Positions 16,820-25,380 of a DNA stretch of 64,000 nucleotides are shown one piece after another; position 1 is the stretch's first letter; every line of letters begins with the position of its first letter. The position numbers were made by a program, and so were the translations under genes. The notes beneath the pieces are model-generated. The model was not told the origin of the DNA, did no database searches, and worked only from the letters and a program-made list of their open reading frames with translations. This DNA is from MnTg04 sp964568075. GTDB taxonomy: Bacteria > Pseudomonadota > Gammaproteobacteria > Steroidobacterales > MnTg04. Where the stretch lies: assembly GCA_964568075.1 (NCBI GenBank), contig CAZMOM010000003.1:1-64000 (forward strand), in the 5' to 3' direction.

Positions 16820-16960
16820 AATAGGTGCCGGTGTTTACCTACGCACTTATTTAAGCTCACTCCGCGGACGGCTAATCGCCCGCGACAGGCCGGATTGGCT
16901 CCGTTTGAACAGCCAATGACAACAAGCCAATAACAAGGACACCCACAGACTTTCTTTATT
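16820..16960. repeat. Family D copy followed by a family B left arm
   Basis: 16820-16900: 'ataggtgccggtgtttacct', 'cacttatttaagct', 'ggctaatcgcccgcgaca'. 16932-16960: 'aacaaggacacccacag' and 'actttctt' without a right arm. Lies between the convergent serine hydrolase and NnrS genes. Confidence 0.75.
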
Positions 16961-17062
16961 GTCTGCCCTTCGAGTAATTTCCTGACTTCTGTGATGTTAA
17001 TCACGGCCTAGATATTGGACGGCTATGATCACGCTGTACGACTTTTGTCGAAAGATTTTCAA

Positions 17063-18226
17063 TTAGTCGACCCGGAGACGCGTTAGAACAGGCCAGTAAA
17101 CCCCGGTAAATATGGCAAACGTCACGATCCAGCCCAGAGCGGACAGATCAATCATTTCAATATACAGGCTCGAGTTCAGTGGGCTCAGTACCCGCGCGAC
17201 CACAGCGGCATTCAAGATTGCATAAGAAATCACGATAAGCCGCGGTGCGTGAAGTGAACGCCCGGTGTGCGCCAATGCAACCCGGCTGGTCACGGCCAGG
17301 ATCATGTTGCCGATTCCGCCCATGGTCAGAGCATGCAGTGCTGCAGTGGCCGGAAAGACGAGACCGAAGGCGGCCAGCGACGTCAGGGTGTAACCCACCG
17401 GCAGCCACAGATAGGCCACGTGCAGCACAAACAACAGCGGTTCCGATGTGGTCGCCAGTCCGCGCCAGCGGGCAAGGCGGACAGCATGGGATAGCGCCGC
17501 CACCATCGCGAGGATCCCGGTAACCGGACCGAACGGAGTGAGACTGACGGACACACCGATGGCAATGGTTGCCGCCACGGTAATCCCATCGGTCAGTGGA
17601 TGATTTTCAGGCGGCCGCTCATGGCCCCGGGAACGCAGCCAGTTGGCCGTGAAATTGGGAATTATCCGCCCGGCAATGACCGTCATCATGAGTAATAAAA
17701 GATGAATCAGAAAGTACAGGGCCAGGCGATCCATGCCGGGCAAAATTCGCATGGTGCCCAGGTGATACAACAGATTCAGAAACGCCAGAACCAGGGTTAT
17801 TCCAACGATGGGATAATTACGACGGCTACTACCTCCCACCACCTCCCGACCAACCAGTAAGGCCAGCAGGAAAGGAAAAATCATGTCGACAGAAGCAACT
17901 AGCCAGTACGGCAGCTGAGTCACCGCCATCATGGTCAGCCGCCCGAATAACCAAGAGAAAACCAGAACTCCCAGCAATTTCCCCTGCAGCGGTGGACGAT
18001 CCGTCCAGGTGGCCACCGCCGTCAAAACGAAACCTGCCACGGCAGCCATACCAAATCCGACCACCATTTCGTGACCATGCCAGTACACCATGGTGGCGGG
18101 GACCAGGGCGGGTCTGGTCCCGTGCAACGCCATCAGCCAGATTGAGATGACGACGATGGCGAAAAGACCATTCAAGAGGAAGAACGGCCGGAACGCATAA
18201 CTCATGAATGGGTGGGTCTTGGGCAT
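17063..18226 (-). CDS. nnrS: NnrS family haem/copper membrane protein
   Basis: 387 aa with about 12 hydrophobic segments. Family marks are the N-terminal FRPFFLLNGLFA and the VYWHGHEMVVGFGMAAVAGF stretch, plus GRIIPNFTANW and LHALTMGGIGNMI. NnrS proteins bind haem and copper and protect cells under nitric oxide stress, commonly regulated by NnrR or NO-responsive regulators. No nitrite or NO reductase gene lies nearby. Start ATG 18226. Stands alone between repeats. Confidence 0.92.
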   Translation of the reverse strand: MPKTHPFMSYAFRPFFLLNGLFAIVVISIWLMALHGTRPALVPATMVYWHGHEMVVGFGMAAVAGFVLTAVATWTDRPPLQGKLLGVLVFSWLFGRLTMMAVTQLPYWLVASVDMIFPFLLALLVGREVVGGSSRRNYPIVGITLVLAFLNLLYHLGTMRILPGMDRLALYFLIHLLLLMMTVIAGRIIPNFTANWLRSRGHERPPENHPLTDGITVAATIAIGVSVSLTPFGPVTGILAMVAALSHAVRLARWRGLATTSEPLLFVLHVAYLWLPVGYTLTSLAAFGLVFPATAALHALTMGGIGNMILAVTSRVALAHTGRSLHAPRLIVISYAILNAAVVARVLSPLNSSLYIEMIDLSALGWIVTFAIFTGVYWPVLTRLRVD

Positions 18227-18291
18227 ATCGTCAACGGAACCTCTGACACCGCTTTGTCGCTGTCGACGATAATATACAACAGCAGGGGAAA

Positions 18292-18380
18292 TTGGTGCCG
18301 GTCGTTTATTTATTAAGTTATTGTTTCTACCAATCGGATGACTGATTCAATCAACTAAATAACTAAATGACCGGCACCAT
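18292..18380. repeat. Family C inverted repeat (full copy) and a CACTG run
   Basis: Left arm 'ggtgccggtcgtttatttat' and right arm 'taaataactaaatgaccggc' are complementary; middle 'taagttattgtttctaccaa'. Just after it, 18384-18406 has four head-to-tail CACTG units. 18227-18877 carries no supported gene. Confidence 0.85.
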
Positions 18381-18512
18381 ATTCACTGCACTGCACTGCA
18401 CTGCACGTTGTGTTTTACACGCGTATCACCTCGCCCGGGAAGCGAAAACGCTCGCGCAATTTGGCGGCTTCTCCGCGACTCCTGCTCACCTGGCAACTAA
18501 TGGGATGATGCA

Positions 18513-18617
18513 AAACTAAGGACCAAAACTAAGGACAGCCACAGACTTTCACCAGACTTTCTGAATGAAAAGCCCGATTAGTTCGCTATCGGCGGAAGTT
18601 ATGGGTGTCCTGGTTTA
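18513..18617. repeat. Family B inverted repeat (type B2)
   Basis: Left arm 'aaggacagccacagacttt' with an internal duplication of 'ccagactttc', B2 core 'agcccgattagttcgctatc' + 'ggcggaagtt', right arm 'atgggtgtcctggttta'. Nearly the same core occurs at 28.3 kb. Confidence 0.85.
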
Positions 18618-18619
18618 GT

Positions 18620-18742
18620 GAAAACAGCTGATCTTAGCGGAAGGTCGCTTTACGACCCAAAGCGGACATCCCTGTCGCTCGTAGTGTCTCGAATCAATTA
18701 ATTGTCAGGCAATCCGACCAATCTTCTACTATGCTTAGGTGG
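18620..18742 (+). repeat. Family A element joined to a promoter-like block
   Basis: Family A text 'tcgctttacgacccaaagcg' runs into 'cgtagtgtctcgaatca', 'gtcaggcaatccgaccaatc' and 'ttctactatgcttag'. The same order occurs at 36.83-36.92 kb just before a GEMM-I element. What follows here ('ccaaagacaaaggcaaaa') may be a decayed aptamer start, so this looks like a family A-promoter-riboswitch unit whose aptamer has eroded. Confidence 0.5.
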
Positions 18743-18877
18743 TACCAAAGACAAAGGCAAAATCGCGGATCGACGGTTAGGCAATACGAAGAATCAATTA
18801 ACAAGAGTCGCATTGATTAGCCAACGGTCGATATAAAGTTGTCCATTTCTAAAACAATACCAAATAGGAGAAACCAA

Positions 18878-19348
18878 ATGCGTTCATTCATGCTGAAGCT
18901 AGTCGCTTCATCTCTTATTCTTGCCGGAATGCCGGCAACTGTACTCGCCGATGCCGCTGCGGAGGTCATCGCTATTACCAAGGCGCAGTGGGCCGCGCAA
19001 ATTAAAAACGATGTTTCCGCCTCCATGAAAAACGTGGCGGACGATTACACCGAATTCAATCCGAACGCTCCGCTTCGTTTGGACGGCAAAGCACTCAATA
19101 TGCGCATCGCGGAGGCGACCGCATCAGGCAGTGGCCGGCTGATTCTCGCAGAAATGACCAACCCGCATGTACAGGTTTACAGCAATGTCGCAATCCTTAG
19201 CTATAACTTTGTCGGAATGACCAAAAACGGTGATGGCGAGGTCGACACATTCCTTGCGAAGTCTACGCGGGTCTACGTCAAGGAAGGCAGAGGCTGGAAG
19301 TTGGTTCACGCCAACTTCGCACCAGTGACGGTCCCCGACAACGGCTAG
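18878..19348 (+). CDS. Exported NTF2-like (SnoaL/DUF4440-type) protein
   Basis: 156 aa from ATG 18878 with AGGAG upstream. A signal peptide (LVASSLILAGMPATVLA) precedes a compact NTF2-like domain: an N-terminal helix (AITKAQWAAQIKN), 'SMKNVADDYTEFNPNAPLRLDGKA', and strands ending 'GWKLVHANFAPVTV', the usual SnoaL-like terminus. Family members bind small molecules or form dimers; no catalytic set is recognisable. Monocistronic with a terminator after the stop. Confidence 0.85.
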   Translation: MRSFMLKLVASSLILAGMPATVLADAAAEVIAITKAQWAAQIKNDVSASMKNVADDYTEFNPNAPLRLDGKALNMRIAEATASGSGRLILAEMTNPHVQVYSNVAILSYNFVGMTKNGDGEVDTFLAKSTRVYVKEGRGWKLVHANFAPVTVPDNG

Positions 19349-19429
19349 CAATACAAATGTGATAAGTGCCGCAAGAACTGGTGCCAATCGAGTGTTTGTC
19401 TGCTCTCTTTAACAGAGACTGACTAATCA

Positions 19430-19458
19430 AGCCCCGCCCTCTGTGGCGGGGTTTTTCT
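19430..19458 (+). terminator. Rho-independent terminator
   Basis: 'gccccgcc' and 'ggcggggt' form an 8-bp stem with a short loop, followed by TTTTTCT. Ends the NTF2-like transcription unit. Confidence 0.9.
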
Positions 19459-19465
19459 CTGTCAG

Positions 19466-19550
19466 TTTTTGGCCGACAGCGGACACTAAGAGGCTGAAAA
19501 CCGCTGATCCTGGTGGGAGGTCGCTTTACGACCCGAAGCAGACATTCAGC
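19466..19550. repeat. Family A inverted repeat
   Basis: 'ttggccgacagcggacact' then 'tcgctttacgacccgaagca' and 'gacattc'. Followed by a promoter-like 'tactatgcttagg' at 19608. Confidence 0.6.
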
Positions 19551-19635
19551 CCACGCTTTGACCATCCGCCCTGGCCGGTCTCAAGCCGCCCAAAGGTGCA
19601 GGGCTGTACTATGCTTAGGACAGGGGAATTCACAA

Positions 19636-19740
19636 ATGGCCATTGTCCGGGAACTCAAGCGCCGTAATTTCTTGCGGGTAGCGATCGCCTGTCAATGGAG
19701 CGGTGAACGGGTGATGTGCGATCAGGAACCCAGCACCTGA
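19636..19740 (+). pseudogene. Internal-deletion relic of an ELKRRN-type regulator/TPR protein
   Basis: ATG 19636 encodes 34 aa. Its first part, VRELKRRNFLRVAIA, is the standard opening of a family of membrane TPR/adenylate-cyclase-like proteins (ELKRRNVFRVA). Its last part, CQWSGERVMCD, resembles the C-terminus of the next gene (CRWSNDQVLCD). So the two ends of one large gene appear fused after loss of several hundred codons. This is a comparison within the window plus memory of the family. Confidence 0.5.
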
Positions 19741-19784
19741 AGTAACTGTGGACTGAGGAGCGTAACGGGACCGGGGTGCCCTAA

Positions 19785-21662
19785 ATGCCACCAACCATTA
19801 CTGATTTGCAAAGAGGATTCGAACTCGGGCCGTGGACCGTCCTTCCCGAGCGCGACTTGTTGCGGCAAGGCGAAGTCGAAGAACACCTTGAGCCGATGGT
19901 GATGGATGTGCTGGTGGTTCTCGCCAGCCGCCAGGGGGACGTTGTCACCAAAGATCAACTCGTCGCTGCTGTCTGGGATGGTCGGGCGACCGCCGATGAG
20001 GCGATAGCGACAAAGATTGCGACTCTGCGTCACAAACTGGGGGACGACAGCAGGCATCCAGAATACATCGAAACTGTGCAGAAGCGAGGCTACCGCCTCA
20101 AGATGCCCGTGAAGTTACCCGATGCACCCGAGCCGGAGCAACACAGCGCGTCCTTCGTGCGGGTTTCCCGTCCGGTGCTCCTAGCCGTACTCGCAGCTTT
20201 GGCAATTGCCATAATTATCTTGTGGCCGCCTATTACCAAGCCAATTGACTCTGTCGCGGTGTTGCAATTCAAGAATTTGAGCGACGACAAAGAAAAATTT
20301 CAGTACGTCGTCGATGGGTTTACAGACGAATTGGTTAATAGCCTTTACCAGGTGCCAAAACTGACAATTGTGCGAGGGCCTGAGTTAATCAAACCGAATA
20401 CGCCTGAATCAATTATCAAGGAATTCGGAGTCGACGCAATAGTTACTGGCAGCGTACGCCGTTACGGCGACCAGATTCGCATTACCGCTCAACTGGTCGA
20501 TGCTACTCACTCTCCAAGATGGTCAAACAGTATTCATGGTGCAGCAGATGACGTGTTCAGCCTGCAGGAAAGGGTTGCCACTGACGTTCGTGACGAGATC
20601 CTCGGGGAAAAGGGAGAACAAATCCGAGCAGCTAGCCGACCAGCTAATCCTGCGGCTTTCGACCGATACATGCGTGGCCTTTTCTTCCTCGGTCAACGCG
20701 ACGTGGAGTCTCTGAAGCATGCTCAAGTCCTGTTTCAGGAAACAATTCAGATCGACCCGAATTTTGGTCCGGCATACCTGCGTCAGGCGATTACCTATTT
20801 ATTGTTGTCAGAGTACAACCCGGAGCAGAGACACCAATTCTTTCGGCAGGCGATCGAAGTAGCAGACCAGGGAGTTCAGGCAGATTCCAGCATTCGTGCC
20901 CCGGTGGCTATCATCTATGGTTTTGTCGACCACCAGCTCGGCAACTGGGCAGCGGCCGCCGATGCCTTCGCAACCGCATTTCGTAGTGTAACCGTCTATC
21001 CAACCGCTTACCATTGGCATTCGCGCCTGCTCGGCGACCTTGGGCTGCTGGACAGATCATTGCAACAGGCAATAGCGGCCCGCTCGATGGAGCCGGCATC
21101 GCAGATACTGAACAGCAGAGTGGCGATCGCCTATTTCTGGATTAATGATATGTCCAAAGCGCGGCTCTATTTCGAAGTAGCGAACAATATGGGTGTCGGC
21201 GCGGCGGATCATCATTTCGCATACGCTGTGTTCCTGATTCGCGACAATCGGCTCGAAGATGCAAGAGCAAGTATGAAGTTTGGGCTGAAATTGGCGCAAA
21301 GTGACGATTCGTGGGTCGATCCGGTGATTGATGCGCTAGCTCACCCCGGTGATCAGGAAATGCTCGACATCGCATTTGAAACGATCGACAAAATGATCGC
21401 AGACGGTGTATTTCCATATATCACGATGACGGCATGGGCTTTGTTTGAGCAAGCGGATCGGGTAATGGAGGTCGCCATGCAAGTAGCGGAGTCGGAGCCC
21501 GGCACACTCTACGAAATCGAAATAATTTACCTGGACGAATTCGAAGTGCTTCGTGAACACGAAGAATTTCCGGAGCTTTTGCATGCACTGGGCCTCACCG
21601 ATTACTGGAATAGTATTGGATGCCGTTGGAGTAACGACCAGGTACTTTGCGATGCTGCGTAG
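19785..21662 (+). CDS. CadC-like winged-helix regulator with TolB-like and TPR domains
   Basis: 625 aa. Residues about 8-105 form an OmpR-type winged helix (LEPMVMDVLVVLASRQGDVVTKDQL..AVW, and the wing ending YIETVQKRGYRL). One membrane helix (VLLAVLAALAIAIIILW) around 130-148 separates this cytoplasmic DNA-binding part from a periplasmic region. That region starts with a FlgO/TolB-N-like domain (IDSVAVLQFKNLSDD..FVDGFTDELVNSL, VTGSVRRYGDQIRITAQLVDA), then TPR-type helices. The architecture equals CadC-like one-component sensors that bind DNA from the membrane. No kinase is needed. Target genes are unknown; the envelope operon at 22138 lies downstream. Confidence 0.88.
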   Translation: MPPTITDLQRGFELGPWTVLPERDLLRQGEVEEHLEPMVMDVLVVLASRQGDVVTKDQLVAAVWDGRATADEAIATKIATLRHKLGDDSRHPEYIETVQKRGYRLKMPVKLPDAPEPEQHSASFVRVSRPVLLAVLAALAIAIIILWPPITKPIDSVAVLQFKNLSDDKEKFQYVVDGFTDELVNSLYQVPKLTIVRGPELIKPNTPESIIKEFGVDAIVTGSVRRYGDQIRITAQLVDATHSPRWSNSIHGAADDVFSLQERVATDVRDEILGEKGEQIRAASRPANPAAFDRYMRGLFFLGQRDVESLKHAQVLFQETIQIDPNFGPAYLRQAITYLLLSEYNPEQRHQFFRQAIEVADQGVQADSSIRAPVAIIYGFVDHQLGNWAAAADAFATAFRSVTVYPTAYHWHSRLLGDLGLLDRSLQQAIAARSMEPASQILNSRVAIAYFWINDMSKARLYFEVANNMGVGAADHHFAYAVFLIRDNRLEDARASMKFGLKLAQSDDSWVDPVIDALAHPGDQEMLDIAFETIDKMIADGVFPYITMTAWALFEQADRVMEVAMQVAESEPGTLYEIEIIYLDEFEVLREHEEFPELLHALGLTDYWNSIGCRWSNDQVLCDAA

Positions 21663-21810
21663 CGCTTTGCGAATCAGGTTGACCGTTTAGACCGCGTCTA
21701 TTACGTCTGCTTTCAACCCAAAGCAAACATAGCCGGTCGCTTGAAAAACCCCAATTTTGTAACAATCACGGCTTTTTTCAGCGGCTAGGCGCAGAAAGAA
21801 GTCACAGCAA

Positions 21811-21942
21811 GTACCAACAAAGCCAAACCCGCCGAAAAACGGCGGCGGAAAGCCACGGGTGCTCCCTTCCTCCGAGAAGCCACGGAACAACTCCCCGAAG
21901 GACCCCAAGACTGCCGACCTGCCGAAGGCATCGGATCGCGCG
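21811..21942 (+). promoter_or_regulatory. GEMM-I cyclic-dinucleotide riboswitch (21.8 kb copy)
   Basis: AAGCCAAACC, a strong P1 hairpin (CGCCG-AAAA-CGGCG), GCGGAAAGCC, ACGGGTGCTCC, a later GGACCCC and the 3' arm CTGCCGACCTGCCGAAGGCATCGG follow the GEMM-I order. The core reads GGAAAGCC instead of GCAAAGCC. Hand alignment to Vc2 places G at specificity position 20, the c-di-GMP state. It precedes the lipoprotein gene at 22138 by about 195 nt and probably controls the whole envelope run 22138-27348. Nothing else is seen in 21663-22137 except family A fragments near 21.71 kb. Confidence 0.75.
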
Positions 21943-22137
21943 AAGTGCTACTTGGGATAGCACCACGTTCCTCAAGATTTCATAAGAAAAAGATAATGAT
22001 TCGATCAAGTAACTGACTGCATCGAAATGCAGACTTTGTCTGCGCTTTAAAACGCGCATGTGGTTGGCCTGTAAGCACCTGTTCGCGACCATTCGAACTC
22101 CACATAACGTGATGAAATTTTGGAGGAGAAACCAGCC

Positions 22138-22722
22138 ATGTTGAAGTTGATTGCAGTGAAGGCTCTTCTGATCCTTCCACTAACATCATGCATGACCCTA
22201 ATCGCAACACCTAATACATTCAACACGACCATCGAGACCGAGCCTGTGCGCGCAGTTTGCCATGTCATCTCCCCCACCGAGGGCGAGTATATATATTTGT
22301 TTGGCGAACACCGACGGACTGCTGCTGTAACAGTAGATACGCCTGTGAACCTAGCTCTTGACTGGTCGGCGGAGAGTTTTGAAATCATGTGCGAGGCCGA
22401 TGGCTACCATAAAGCAACCGCGACCGTAAAGCCTAGGCTGAGTTGGTGGATGCTATTGAATGCCGCGTTTCTGAAAGGCATGCCATTTGCTGTCGCCACA
22501 GACCTGGCTACAGGGGCGGCTTGGCAATATCCGGGATCTGTTACGATTGAACTTGAGCCGACGGAAGCCGTAACCGACTTACCGGTTATGGGCGAAATGC
22601 TGTTCTTGCCCCCTCACCCGTTCAGCCTGGCAACTCCCGGACTCGACCCAAAGCAGACATTAGAGAGGCGTATGATTCATGCGTCTGAACACCTCTTTCA
22701 TCATGGGGTGGTAGTTCGATGA
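22138..22722 (+). CDS. Hypothetical lipoprotein, first gene of an envelope operon
   Basis: 194 aa from ATG 22138 with an excellent GGAGGAG site. The signal ends in a lipobox LTSC, giving a lipidated Cys18. The mature domain begins with a beta-rich region (TTIETEPVRAVCHVISP, RTAAVTVDTPVNLALDW, EIMCEADGYHKATATVKP). It resembles small PEGA-like carbohydrate-binding or surface domains, then a hydrophobic GMPFAVATDLATGAAW stretch. Family A-like text ('cgacccaaagcagacatta') lies inside the last codons, so the C-terminus may derive from a repeat insertion. The stop overlaps the next start. Confidence 0.8.
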   Translation: MLKLIAVKALLILPLTSCMTLIATPNTFNTTIETEPVRAVCHVISPTEGEYIYLFGEHRRTAAVTVDTPVNLALDWSAESFEIMCEADGYHKATATVKPRLSWWMLLNAAFLKGMPFAVATDLATGAAWQYPGSVTIELEPTEAVTDLPVMGEMLFLPPHPFSLATPGLDPKQTLERRMIHASEHLFHHGVVVR

Positions 22723-24452
22723 AATTTTTTAATCTTTCGCTCCGTCATCGCCTCTTGTTAGCAATCATCCCTAGCTTTGTGCTTTTACTAGCACTTATTG
22801 CCGATGTACTTACTGACGGCGGGGTTTTGAACGACGAAGATTGGATCTCAATCTTACTGTCGATCGCTTATGCTGCGTTGTTTGGTATTTTTGTGATGGC
22901 TCCGTTCATCACGTCAACGTCTCGGCTTATTCTTAGAATCGGCGTATTAATTGCTGCCAGTATCTTAATCCCATATGCTGCGATATTGACTGGAAACTGG
23001 CTTGAAGAGACTGCGTACGACCCTCCACTCGGAATCGCTTATTTTCTCGACGCAATCTTTGCAATCCTGTCAGCACTTCTCCTCGCCGCTGTATTAGTCA
23101 TCGCTACGTCGTTAAAAGTATCCGGGAAGTACTGGATCTATGTTGCGTTGGCCGCTCTTGTCACCACAGCCGTTTTTCTTGGCTCGGGCCGGTATTTTTG
23201 CGACCAGTTTCCCTGGTTCGGGATTATCACCACAAGCTGCCCATGGTGGTGGGAGTTCGCGTTCTTCATTCCTCCATCCGTGGTAGCGCATTTATCATTC
23301 TGTACGGCAGTATATTTTGGGAGAATTGAGCGCATCAATTTTGTCATTACGCGACGTACGAAATCGTTTCTCGTAATTATGGTGTTGTCCATTCTTGTAT
23401 CTGTCCTATTGTGGCATCGCTCGGCCAATGATAATGATGTTTATGGGCGTGCGGTCAGGCTATATGACGATAAGCGATATGTTGACACGATCGAGTTGCT
23501 CGAAAGCGTCGTCCGTACCCCCGAGGGCATGTTGTACGTCTTTGTCGATAAAGAGCACTATGCCGAAAAAAAGCCAATACTTGAATTGCTCGGCCATATG
23601 TACGAGTACGGCGAAGGTACGAATGTCGATATTGATCGAGCTTTCCGCCTGTATGTTGGCGCCCTGAATGATCAGCCCTCTGAGTTATTCCCAAGAGACC
23701 CGGATACGGGCCTCGAACGCTACGTCGGCTATTCCGACTCGCCTCGCGCTGCGCTTGCGGCGTGCAGATTGATAGAGACGTTTAAGCAGGCATTGCGATA
23801 TTGCAAACCATTCGAGCATCCCGTCAACGCCGAGGCATTGGGTGATTCTGACGATTTGAAGTTTGCGCTGGATAAGTTCCGTTCTTTCCTCGAAGTTTCT
23901 GATCCCAATATCCGATTGGCGCGTGCTGCCGTGTCTGGTTGGATCGACGTTGCCATAGCAGCCATCGATGACGGAGCCGATGTCGATTTCGAGTACCCGG
24001 GTGAGAATATACGAGATTTTCACAATCGACTTAGGATCATATTCCAGCACGCCGGGGAAAGGGGAAGCCACATCACGCCGCTTTGGTCAGCTATCACTCG
24101 TTTGCACCTAGAGATGACGGAGTTGCTACTCGAAAGAGGAGCAGACTCCAACCTAAAGCCGGCCGGAGTAGAGCAGTCACTCTTCTCCAGAGCGTGGCTT
24201 AGCGCGCAAATGAGTCTTTGGATGTCCAAGGGGGTCTATTTTGAGGAGGTACTGAGTCGAATCAGTAGCATCCTTCGGCTACTGCATGAACATGGCTACG
24301 ACATCACAGATGAAGACATCGCCGCAATAAATCGGAGGTCCGGGAGCAAGGATAATTCTGCCTTTCAGCAGGCAGACGATCGGCTGGATCGCTTAGCCAG
24401 ACCGATCCTGAGCGCGATAAAAGAGATGCAAGTAGTGCCGAGGCTTCCTTAA
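22719..24452 (+). CDS. Polytopic membrane protein with Sel1-like and ankyrin-like C-terminus
   Basis: 577 aa, start overlapping the lipoprotein stop (ATGA). The first 235 residues hold about seven hydrophobic helices. The rest is soluble: one Sel1-like repeat (LLGHMYEYGEGTNVDIDRAF, about residue 290) and two ankyrin-like units (VSGWIDVAIAAIDDGADVDF; TPLWSAITRLHLEMTELLLE). It ends with a helical tail. The mixture suggests a membrane sensor or scaffold with a protein-binding tail. No enzyme motif is visible. Part of the riboswitch-led envelope run. Confidence 0.8.
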   Translation: MKFFNLSLRHRLLLAIIPSFVLLLALIADVLTDGGVLNDEDWISILLSIAYAALFGIFVMAPFITSTSRLILRIGVLIAASILIPYAAILTGNWLEETAYDPPLGIAYFLDAIFAILSALLLAAVLVIATSLKVSGKYWIYVALAALVTTAVFLGSGRYFCDQFPWFGIITTSCPWWWEFAFFIPPSVVAHLSFCTAVYFGRIERINFVITRRTKSFLVIMVLSILVSVLLWHRSANDNDVYGRAVRLYDDKRYVDTIELLESVVRTPEGMLYVFVDKEHYAEKKPILELLGHMYEYGEGTNVDIDRAFRLYVGALNDQPSELFPRDPDTGLERYVGYSDSPRAALAACRLIETFKQALRYCKPFEHPVNAEALGDSDDLKFALDKFRSFLEVSDPNIRLARAAVSGWIDVAIAAIDDGADVDFEYPGENIRDFHNRLRIIFQHAGERGSHITPLWSAITRLHLEMTELLLERGADSNLKPAGVEQSLFSRAWLSAQMSLWMSKGVYFEEVLSRISSILRLLHEHGYDITDEDIAAINRRSGSKDNSAFQQADDRLDRLARPILSAIKEMQVVPRLP

Positions 24453-24495
24453 TGTCCGATCCGAGCAAGACTGAATGAAAAAGGGAGGTGTCGGT

Positions 24496-25167
24496 GTGAT
24501 AAAGCAGTTTCGAATAAAACTGGTTCTGGCCGCGGTATCAGGCGCCTTGGTTTCATTATCTGACATCGTGTGTGAATGGCTACCAGTGTCGAACGAGTGG
24601 CTTGACTGGCTGTTGGGATATGGCGTGCCTGGCACCCTCTTTGCCGTCGCTGTCCTTTGGCCTTATCTCAAGCGTGATCGTAGCTTCTATTTTCGGGGCG
24701 CAGCACTGATTGCGTCGAGTGTACTCAGTTATTGGTGTGCGTATCAGACGGCTATGGAATTGGGATGGGACGGGCCAACATCAAGATGGGAATTTGAAGG
24801 AGACTTCTTCATCATCGCGAGCTTTTTCGGGGTCGTCATCGTACTGCTCGCCGTGAAGCTGCTTATTCCGCTGCGTTGGTCGCTAGTTTATGTGCTGCTT
24901 GGACTGGTAGCGAGTGTTCTGGGCGGCCTGGTTTTCGTTTGGTTTTCTAATGACGAGAGCTGGCTGGCAAGTATGATTCCCTATGCGCTCTGGCACTCCA
25001 TAGTCTGTGCCGCGATACATTTCGGCAGTCCATCTACCGAAGACGGCAGCCGCTTGTACACAGCGTTGATGCCAAAGTTCAAAATACCGCTTGTCGCTCT
25101 TAGCGCGCTCCTGTTGTTGCTCTTTGCCGATGCGGTGTTCCACATGTATATTTCTTGGTATCCGTGA
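24496..25167 (+). CDS. Polytopic membrane protein, unknown function
   Basis: 223 aa from GTG 24496, chosen because GGGAGGTG lies just upstream; an ATG at 24475 in the same frame lacks a site. About six hydrophobic segments, with acidic and aromatic loops between them (WDGPTSRWEFEGDFF). No family recognised. Follows the previous membrane gene by about 40 nt, so it is probably in the same operon. Confidence 0.75.
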   Translation: MIKQFRIKLVLAAVSGALVSLSDIVCEWLPVSNEWLDWLLGYGVPGTLFAVAVLWPYLKRDRSFYFRGAALIASSVLSYWCAYQTAMELGWDGPTSRWEFEGDFFIIASFFGVVIVLLAVKLLIPLRWSLVYVLLGLVASVLGGLVFVWFSNDESWLASMIPYALWHSIVCAAIHFGSPSTEDGSRLYTALMPKFKIPLVALSALLLLLFADAVFHMYISWYP

Positions 25168-25215
25168 GCAAGTGTCGGCGCCGCAGCTCGGTTTTCACTT
25201 GTGGTCTTCGACACC

Positions 25216-25380
25216 ATGCCCGACATGGCCAAGGCGTACAGGAAGGGTGATCTTATGGCTTGCAATCCGGCTATCTACCCACTCGGCACGATAGCCGGCA
25301 TCGTATACATGCCCTTGGGGTTCGCCATCGGGTTGACGAGCCAAGATGCCGAGAACCACTACTGTGGAGGTCCATCGTGA
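25216..25380 (+). CDS. Possible 54-aa single-span membrane protein
   Basis: ATG 25216 opens MPDMAKAYRKGD..., with one hydrophobic span (YPLGTIAGIVYMPLGFAIGL) and a tail ending YCGGPS. Its stop overlaps the next gene as GTGA. No clear ribosome site. The frame is the same as the upstream membrane gene and is open from that gene's TGA, so it could also be a former C-terminal extension cut off by the stop. Confidence 0.4.
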   Translation: MPDMAKAYRKGDLMACNPAIYPLGTIAGIVYMPLGFAIGLTSQDAENHYCGGPS

